The translations under genes and the position numbers were made by a program. From positions 2,108,001 to 2,172,000 of the forward strand of contig JALBUN010000045.1 in the NCBI GenBank assembly GCA_025174535.1: 64,000 nucleotides of DNA, written 5' to 3'. This document shows positions 57,241 to 64,000 of this stretch, one piece after another (the first letter of the stretch is position 1; each line of letters begins with the position of its first letter). The notes under the pieces are model-generated. The model was not told the DNA's origin. It worked only from the letters and a program-made list of their open reading frames with translations, and searched no databases. The DNA comes from Cantharellus purpuraceus (lineage: Eukaryota; Basidiomycota; Agaricomycetes; Cantharellales; Hydnaceae).

Positions 57241-58620
57241 TCACGTCCTCACCCCAGGAGCTTTCATCCTGATCTCAGGCTCTAAGGGGAATCGCTGCTC
57301 TTCCGGCCCCAAAGAATAAAGTCTCTTCCATGTGGGTTCTAATTCTGATGGAGTTTTCCATGCCATCTCCTCATTCCTCAGCCACAGTCGTATGAGATGC
57401 CTCCTGTACATTGACGCAATCAATTCTTATAGGCTAGAGCAAAATGCGGTTATAACACACGTGTGTTGCGGATCGTCACGAAATGCGTCTCTCGCATGTA
57501 ATAGGCCAAGGCTATTGATGTATTGTATATCCCCTTTTTGGAAGTTCAGACCAAGAGAATATTTCTGCGCAAGGAAGTGCACAGCATCTAGGGCTTCAGC
57601 CTGCGCTTCTGTGATGGGAGGGATGTCGGGATTTCGTTTCTGAGCGAGATAACCAGTTAATTGACGGCGAGAATATTGCAGGATGATATGGCCATCCTCA
57701 TAGTATAGCAATGGCCGAGTTATGCATGGAGGAGTGGCACCAAACCTCAAATATCATAATGAAGGTTAACTGTTGTAGCAAGTAGGCTAGTAAAGGACTC
57801 ACCTATCCAACGGCCACGGCTCGGATAGAGTTTTAACTAAGTCAGGTCTTGTAGCCGCAAGCTCATTGTAGACACGCGAACTACTGCTTATTCTAGAAAC
57901 GCCACCCTCCGCGGCTGTCTGAAGCGCCAAAAGAGCAATCAAATCTCCTGTGTCGGTATGAAAAACCTGAGCCGCAGACGTATACGCTGCATTGCCGATT
58001 TTCCCTTTCTCGTAGCTGGTGCTGAGATCTTTGATATGGGCGAGGACGGCTCCACTACCATCTTGCCTCCCACGAGCTGAACCCACGTGAGAAGAAACGC
58101 CCGCAAATACAATGGCAATATCTTCCTGTGAATAAGTGTCCAGTGGGAGAGTGCGTAGCACGAAGAAACCTCGACCAGAGTAAAGTTCACGAGCGAGCCT
58201 TTTGAATACTTCTCCCAAAGTTGGCAGCGGAAACGTGTCCTTTCCAATATATCCTATGGGTTTATCGAGACCTAACAAAACCATAATAGACAGGATAGGC
58301 TCAAGGCACACAGCTTGAGATGATCGACACATGCTCTGTTACTCACTCTTGAAATGAGCCAAGGCTCTCCCGATCTCTTGAACCTCAGTTGGACTAAGTT
58401 GATAAACCCACTGCTCTTCGCTATTCCATGCTGTTCCTTCCCAGACAATTTTTCCTACCACTTTAGGTGGAAATCCATTCGGAAGACTTGTCAGAAGGAG
58501 ACCAGGATCCTCCGCAAGTCGACGGGTAGTCCGAGCCTTATACTTGCTCTCATCGGGTTCATAAGCAATGTCAGGTTGCTTCACCGGGTAAGAAGCAGGT
58601 GGCAGCTCGATGTCTTGCAT
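57241..58620 (-). CDS. TauD/TfdA-like 2-oxoglutarate-Fe(II) dioxygenase
   Basis: Cytosolic-type enzyme family using Fe(II) and 2-oxoglutarate to hydroxylate small substrates. Exons from ATG 58618-58620 give an N-terminal segment (EEQWVYQLSPTEVQEIGRALAHF), then GRGFFVLRTLP and AQVFHTDTGDLIALLAL with the HxD iron ligands. Next is NSLGLLHARDAF, with the probable distal His, then RHLIRLWLRN with the Arg that binds 2-oxoglutarate, and a C-terminal tail ending at TGA 57241-57243. The usual fungal length is kept. The substrate is unknown. It starts 230 bases from, and divergent to, the L-2-hydroxyglutarate dehydrogenase gene. Confidence 0.85.
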
Positions 58621-58850
58621 CTCGGTGGATGTAGTAGAGGGTTTGAACCCGTGGCCAGTCGATGGCCTGCCATATGACCGTTTTCAATTTTGAGAAGCTC
58701 GCTGGCGCTCAATTTTGCAAAAACTAGTCTAATTACACCAAGATGACTAATAATATTTAACACGTGGCATTAAACTTTGATACTCGGTGTGTGCAAACGG
58801 ACTGTTATATATTACATGGCAATTCGATCCCGTGCTTCTGTATTATTATC

Positions 58851-60514
58851 ATGATCATTCGTGGCTTGGCAGCTGCTATGAACGCCAGCGGTCGTGTTAA
58901 ATACAAAGTATGCAATCTTTTACTGTAAAGGTCACGCGTACTGCTTAGATCCTTGGCCGTTCAAAGCATCCAGAGTCAGTGGTAGACCATTTCATCATTG
59001 GAGGAGGTAAGCATGGCAGAAGAACTTTTGTATATTCAATTGGCATCACCAACTCAATGGGAGGGCCATCGTCTTGCAGGTGTCGTGGGTTTGGCGATAG
59101 CGGAAAGACTGACCAAATTATTTCCACGCAAGTCGACGTATTTAATAGAACGACATTCCCAAGTAGGAGAGGAGACGAGGTTATTATGATTCTCAACGTC
59201 ATAAATTATCAAAGCTCACAATGTTATGCCTCCCAGCTCACGTAACTCTGAAGTCATTCACGCTGGTAGAGTATTAGACTCTGAAGTAACCTCGTAAATC
59301 ATCTCAATTTGAACGCCCTAGGAATATACTACCCGCCAAAGTCCCTAAAGACACGTCTCTGCGTCCGAGGGCGTCAATACCTTTATCAGAGATGTTCGGA
59401 CCATAACATTCCACACAAGCGGATCGGAAAGCTTATCGTAGCCCGTCGTCACCAAAGATCATATCTTGACCTCTTAGTCGAGAGAGTGAGGTCCCTGTCT
59501 TCGGATCTTAATGAAACCGCTGCCCTCGTAGAACTCATCAGTGGGGATCAAGCTCGAGAATTACAGCCGGACCTTTCTCCCGACATAGCATTTGCTCTCC
59601 ATAGCCCGCAGACAGGTATCATTGATTCTCATGCGTTAATGGAGAGTTTTGAGAAAGATATTGGAGACTCGGAGTCCGGGGAACTCGTCTACTCCACACG
59701 AGCAATAAGGGTTGACCCTTACTACTCACATAAGTCACCGGAGGCACAATCTCCTGACGGAACATTAGAAGGCTGGGTCGTACAGACTATCACCTCTCAA
59801 CGCAGTAATCACAAAAAGGAGTGGTCGAGAATGCATTCTGAAGGGAAAGCCGACAGCGACGTTCTGCTTGCCAGAGTCCTCATCAATGCCTCAGGGCTCA
59901 ATGCTAACCTAGTGCTTAATTCTCTTCTGCCATCCGACTGTGCTATCCCAATGTTCTACGCGCGTGGATCCTACGCTTCATATCGTGGTCCGGGGACAGC
60001 CCGTGTTTCACAGCTCATATATCCAGTTCCAGATACAGCCAGTAGCGGAACTGAGGATTCTTACAAGTTTCAATCCCTAGGAACCCATTTGACTCTAGAT
60101 ATGGACGGAAATGTTCGTTTCGGACCTGATATCGAGTGGCTCACGCCCCCCTCTCCTCCTGGCACGTCACAAGTTAACACGCTTGTTACTGACGAGGACG
60201 CCATCGACTTCTGGGCTCATCATCTCGTTGCAGATGAAAACAAGGCCAGAATTAAAGCGATGCATCGTGCGATTACTGCATACCTTCCTACTGTTCGAGT
60301 CGAAGGACTGACACCTGATTATGTTGGAATCCGACCAAAACTTGTGGGCCCCAAAGGTGAATTCCAAGACTTCCAAGTACGTATTGACCGTGCCGTAGAT
60401 TTTGGCGGCTCAGGAAATGCGCCAATGGTTAGTCTGCTAGGGATCGAGAGTCCGGGGTTGACTGCATCTCTAGCCATCGCAGAATATGTAGTTGATCGCT
60501 TGAAACTCCTTTGA
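58851..60514 (+). CDS. L2HGDH: L-2-hydroxyglutarate dehydrogenase, mitochondrial
   Basis: FAD enzyme oxidising L-2-hydroxyglutarate back to 2-oxoglutarate (metabolite repair). ATG 58851 begins a short Arg/Ala-rich mitochondrial-type leader. Two introns follow, around the dinucleotide-binding motif DHFIIGGG-VVGLAIAERL. RNSEVIHAGIYYPPKSLK is read across an intron ending near 59320. The large last exon (59320-60514) has RIGKLIVA, the region near 59880-59920 with INASGLNAN, and DYVGIRPKLVGP, and closes with VSLLGIESPGLTASLAIAEYV before TGA 60512-60514. It shares a divergent promoter region with the dioxygenase gene, which consumes the same 2-oxoacid. Confidence 0.9.
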
Positions 60515-60873
60515 CATGAGTGTTGCACCTGGGCTACAGGACAAGTATGCGCAGAGATGTTATGCCAATATAGAGAGTATGTACCTGGCTTCTCGAACCG
60601 ACCTCCAGCGCGACTAAGTACTCTATCCATCACATGTACTCGAGCTAAGTAAACGAAGCTTACACCGGGACAAGGTCACTAGCGCATGCGCAAACCTGTA
60701 TGTGCCCTGTATCACGCAGTATATGTTTACTTGCTTGGCGATGAACAAAGTCAATCAAATAATTCAAAGAATACAAAAGTGAGAAGGACAGTGAATTGAC
60801 AGGTTGGGGAGGACACTGCCACTGTTGTCAGTGTATAATGGCGTAACAACCCAATCTTAAACCCAAACCTTAT
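60515..60873. other. Convergent 3' region, no gene seen
   Basis: Between the stop codons of L2HGDH (+) and the secreted-protein gene (-). No recognisable open frame. Confidence 0.55.
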
Positions 60874-61305
60874 TTAAGCACAGATTTTACCATTCGGACA
60901 ATGATTTCCGACCTTGACGCAGTGATGACTAGAAAGTAGGTTAGAAGAGCACTTTGTGATCATTGGCCGGGAAATCATACGCCGCATCACAGCAACCTCC
61001 ATCTGTCAATCAAGGGGTCAAACAATGCAAAATGATCAGTGGGGTGTATATACACTCCCAAAAGGACAGCACTTGTTGGCAGAGTTCTCACATAGACCGA
61101 AACCTGGGCCTGAGGGACATGACTGCCTTGTAAACAAGTGCTTCCCTAGTGTCGACAGGAGATCAAAGTGATCACCCACTGAAAAAACCGGGTTATGAAC
61201 GCTGGGAATAATTGGGTGAAAGTTGACTGATGACGGGGAGTCGGACTCAGTGGTGCAGGAGACGAGACCGACGACAGCGAGAGTGAGCCAAGCGCGATAG
61301 AACAT
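60874..61305 (-). CDS. Small secreted cysteine-rich protein
   Basis: Predicted 108 residues. ATG 61303-61305 starts a signal peptide (YRAWLTLAVVGLVSC), followed by a Ser/Pro/His-rich segment. The last 50 residues carry CPSGPGFGLCE, NKCCPFGNGGCC, HHCVKVGNHC and NGKIC. Two introns are inferred: one after CCPFG, one of 56 bases inside the Cys-rich domain (GTATGA to TTCTAG). With both removed the frame runs to TAA at 60874-60876. Paired CC..G..CC spacing recalls granulin-like and similar fungal secreted proteins. Role unknown; an extracellular or wall-surface function is inference. Confidence 0.65.
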
Positions 61306-61797
61306 AGTAATGCAACTGGCGCGGAGAGCTCACTGTAGTATAGTAACCAAATTACAGGCCAGGACAACATGCCAAGCAGCTTGATCAGAAAGTGGGGCTG
61401 GGTGCTACAGTCTATAGATGCAACACTACAGAACAGATGTCACTGCAATGAATAACAAGCCCCCTGAGGTGCGCCATATTATTTTAGACCTGTGATTACC
61501 TTGACTGCTTATATCGAGTAAGCTTTGAATCCTATCGGCAAGTACCTTAAAGGGTTCCTCCCTTAAGCTGTGAATCGCCACAACGTAGCGTTCATGATAC
61601 AGTTGAAAGTTTCAATTCTTAAGGTCCGACTGTCTTCCGCCGACGCCGAACAATGCTGCTGCTGCTTTTTCACCGGACACAGATGGCACCTTTGCGAAAT
61701 CACAGTAGATCCGTGCTTCAGTAATGGGCGCTGGTCGTCATAATCCATGATGCATACAAAGTGCCTAACGCATATCTGAAAAATGGATCACACACGC
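61306..61797. other. Intergenic, no gene seen
   Basis: About 490 bases between the secreted-protein start and the RPL3 stop, both on the minus strand. It should hold the promoter of the former and the 3' UTR of the latter. Confidence 0.55.
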
Positions 61798-63270
61798 GCC
61801 TTGAGCGTCCCAAGGAATGCGGCTTTTTCTTCAAATGTTTGGAAAGCTCCATGCTGATAATATTGTAAGTGAATGGATGGATATGAATAGGATCAATACA
61901 TACACCAAACTTGGACGAGGTATCAATGAATTTCAATTCAACCTTCTCCAAGTCTTTGCGGCTGGTATGAACCATAAGACTCTTCCGAATAGTGATTACT
62001 CGCTTCTTTGTGCCTGGTATCGAACCCTTAAGAAGTAAGAAGTCGTTTTTGACAATACCGTAATGAGGGAAACCACCCATTGGGGTGATGGCCTTTTTGG
62101 TTGCATCAGCGTCAGTAGAGGCATTCGACTCGTCAGATCCTCGGCCAACCCGGTAGATCTTTTTGTTAATCTCGGTACGATGATGGTAGCCGTCTGTCAA
62201 TCAATCAGCGTCAAAGGTCGACAAAAGGAGTTGAGAGGAACCTACTCTGTCCAGCACGGGCAACACTAAACATAACTTTGCTGGGGTGCCATGCTCCAAT
62301 ACAAGCCACCTTGCGGAGACCTTTATGTGTCTTCCGAGGAAGCTTCTTTGTGCCCCAGCGGTGTGTGACACCCTCAAAGCCGTGGCCCTTCGTTACGGCG
62401 ATCACATCAACACACTCGTCTTGCTCAAACACGCCTCCGACCTCAATACTCTTCTCGAAGAGTCCATGCGCAAATTCAACCTTGTCCGCAACAGATCCTC
62501 CGTTTACTTGAATTTCCATGAGGTGGGCCTTCTTTTGTTTGAGACCAGTTTTGCGGATCTGGGTGTGGGCGAGAACACGGACAACAGTGCAGTATTTACG
62601 AATACGCTCAAGCTCGCGAGCGATAGACTTGCCGCCCTCTTCTGCATGCTTCTTGGCATACCGTGTGAAGGCCTTCTTCTTCGAACGGTACCAGTTCTTA
62701 TAGAACCGGCGCTTGAGTTCGTCCGAAAGATGAGAAGCCCAGACCGTAGTAAGCGTGCGTAAACCACGGGGAGTCTCGACGTAGCCCACAACGCCGACGA
62801 CGATCATTGGCGGTGTCTCCACAACGGTAACGGCTTCTACCACTTCTCGCTTGTGCATCTCTGCAAATATATGTCATACATGGTCAAAATCATCACGGGG
62901 AAAGATACGCACTAGAACCTGGACGATCTAGATCACGAACAACATGGGTCATACCGGCCTTGTAGCCCATGACAGCAGTCAAGTGTACAGGCTTCTTAGG
63001 ATCGTCCTGTGCGAAAAATGTTACATCAGGCTAACGCTTGGATGAAACACTGCCACTCACCTTAGGAAAGGACTTCACCTTTCCCCTGTGGCGGGCAGCC
63101 CGCTTGCGAGGTAGGAATCCTAGGGAGCCATGACGGGGGGCTTCGTACTGTAGAAATCTCATTCAGTATGGACACAACCAGGACTGTCATGTCCAAGCAC
63201 CTTACGGTGACTATGCGTATGAAAGCCAATCAACAACGAATACACAGCGGGGCCGTTCTGCTCACCTCAT
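61798..63270 (-). CDS. RPL3: 60S ribosomal protein L3 (uL3)
   Basis: Core protein of the large cytosolic subunit at the peptidyl-transferase entrance. The start ATG AG at 63270-63266 is cut by an intron. A ten-base exon at 63210-63201 gives T CAC CGT AAG, so the protein opens MSHRK as expected. Next exons give [37 protein letters not shown], then the long exon 62858-62245 with [19 protein letters not shown] and [31 protein letters not shown], including the conserved tryptophan-finger region. The 3' exons give [17 protein letters not shown] and the ending [15 protein letters not shown], with TGA at 61798-61800. Full-length. Confidence 0.95.
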
Positions 63271-63466
63271 AGTTCTGAGGCCTGACGTCGCGGGCAAACA
63301 ATGGAGTAAAATGGAAGAAATAGTACAGTACCCCGACTGCCTGGCGCATTGCGAAGCCGAGATTAGTAATCTCGGATGTATGTAGGGTGGTGACGAGAGA
63401 CGCGTTGTCACAGTCACAAATCTAACTTTGACACCGTAGTGTACGTTCAGCTCATTAGCTCCAAAT

Positions 63467-64000
63467 ATGGCTGGCATTCTGCATGCGGATTCCATTGTTG
63501 CCGACTCTATCACATCTACTTCCTCCCCCTCTCGTGCCATTCACGAAGGTCTCAAGGATAATGACACTACCCTTGACGACGTTGAGCCACCACTCAAAGC
63601 CAAGCATGTCGCTAGGACCTATGGAAGATCCAAAGCAAAGGAAAACGCGGAAGGGGCCATTTATGGGGATTCGGGCTCGCGTGCACGTATTCTCAAGACT
63701 GCACCACGCGATGCGGATAATCAAGTAATTCCAGAAAGTGATGACGCGATCGAGAGTGGACCAAAACGTCCTGACTTCCCCTGGAGAGCAAGACTGAAAG
63801 AGATTGATGACGGGTTTTATTCATCTCGGGACGAAGAGGTCACATTGCAGCGTGAGGCCACTCAAAGTGTGATCACCAAAGACCTCGACACATCGAACAC
63901 GCGACAAGAACTTATTCAAACCAACGAGTTATGGTATGAAATTTCGCGTTTTCTTTCTTTATTTCTGCTGACTATGACTCTTGGGTAGCACTGTGTTGGA
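63467..64000 (+). CDS. Unrecognised gene, 5' part only
   Basis: Open from ATG 63467 to a predicted GTATGA donor near 63934, then an intron and the start of a second exon at about 63990 (CACTGTG after TAG). It runs off the right edge. The protein is hydrophilic and charged, opening MAGILHADSIVADSITST, with PDFPWRARLKEIDDGFYSS near 63770-63830. I do not recognise the family. It is divergent from RPL3 with about 200 bases between starts. Confidence 0.55.

Noticed and set aside
58630..58720. tRNA gene suggested by a B-box-like GGTTCAAACCC (minus strand)
   Set aside because: No matching acceptor stem or convincing A box and anticodon arm could be folded; it lies in the 5' leader of the dioxygenase gene.

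Overview
This 64 kb window is eukaryotic nuclear DNA from a fungus, almost certainly a basidiomycete of the Agaricomycotina type. Genes are close together and cut by many short GT-AG introns (roughly 40-70 bases, with several tiny exons). The gene set is fungal: chitin synthase, PHO80/PHO81, BEM1, CNS1. I cannot name genus or species.

Left block, 1-39.7 kb (housekeeping genes): chitin synthase (-, runs off the left edge), UPF0303/YBR137W-like protein (+), PEX12 (+), PHO81 (+), GTP cyclohydrolase I (+), THO2 (-), ribosomal protein S7 (+), a Rab GTPase with a large insert (+), BEM1-like polarity scaffold (-), NOT3/NOT5 (+), mitochondrial bL12 (-), CNS1/TTC4 co-chaperone (+), a fungal MLKL-N-terminal-like protein with two C-terminal repeats (-), complex I NDUFA12 (-), glucosidase II beta (-), PHO80 cyclin (-), and a small unassigned ORF. 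PHO81 and PHO80, the inhibitor and cyclin of one phosphate-sensing CDK, lie about 27 kb apart.

Middle block, 40.2-56.1 kb (retrotransposon cluster): two copies of one Ty3/Gypsy chromovirus lie tail to tail and form an inverted repeat with arms of about 7.5 kb. Each has a gag-pol reading frame ending in an integrase with a chromodomain. The primer-binding site is complementary to the element's own predicted RNA 5' end, which points to Tf1-like self-priming. Between pol and the 3' LTR, each copy carries an antisense gene with its own TATA box, coding for a coiled-coil protein with a Zn2Cys6-spaced cysteine cluster. It is intact in copy 2 (590 aa) and broken in copy 1. gag-pol is interrupted only by TGA codons, mostly shared by both copies and explained by CGA to TGA change. 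A stretch of about 3.6 kb covering pol is almost identical between the copies while both flanks diverge, as expected for gene conversion between the arms. Copy 1 gag also holds a 362-base solo LTR of another element with a perfect 5-base target duplication.

Right block, 56.1-64 kb: an AT-rich, gene-poor stretch, a TauD/TfdA-like dioxygenase (-) divergent from L-2-hydroxyglutarate dehydrogenase (+), a small secreted cysteine-rich protein (-), ribosomal protein L3 with a 10-base exon (-), and the 5' part of an unrecognised gene (+). All assignments are from reading the sequence; no database search was run, and exon borders are manual predictions.
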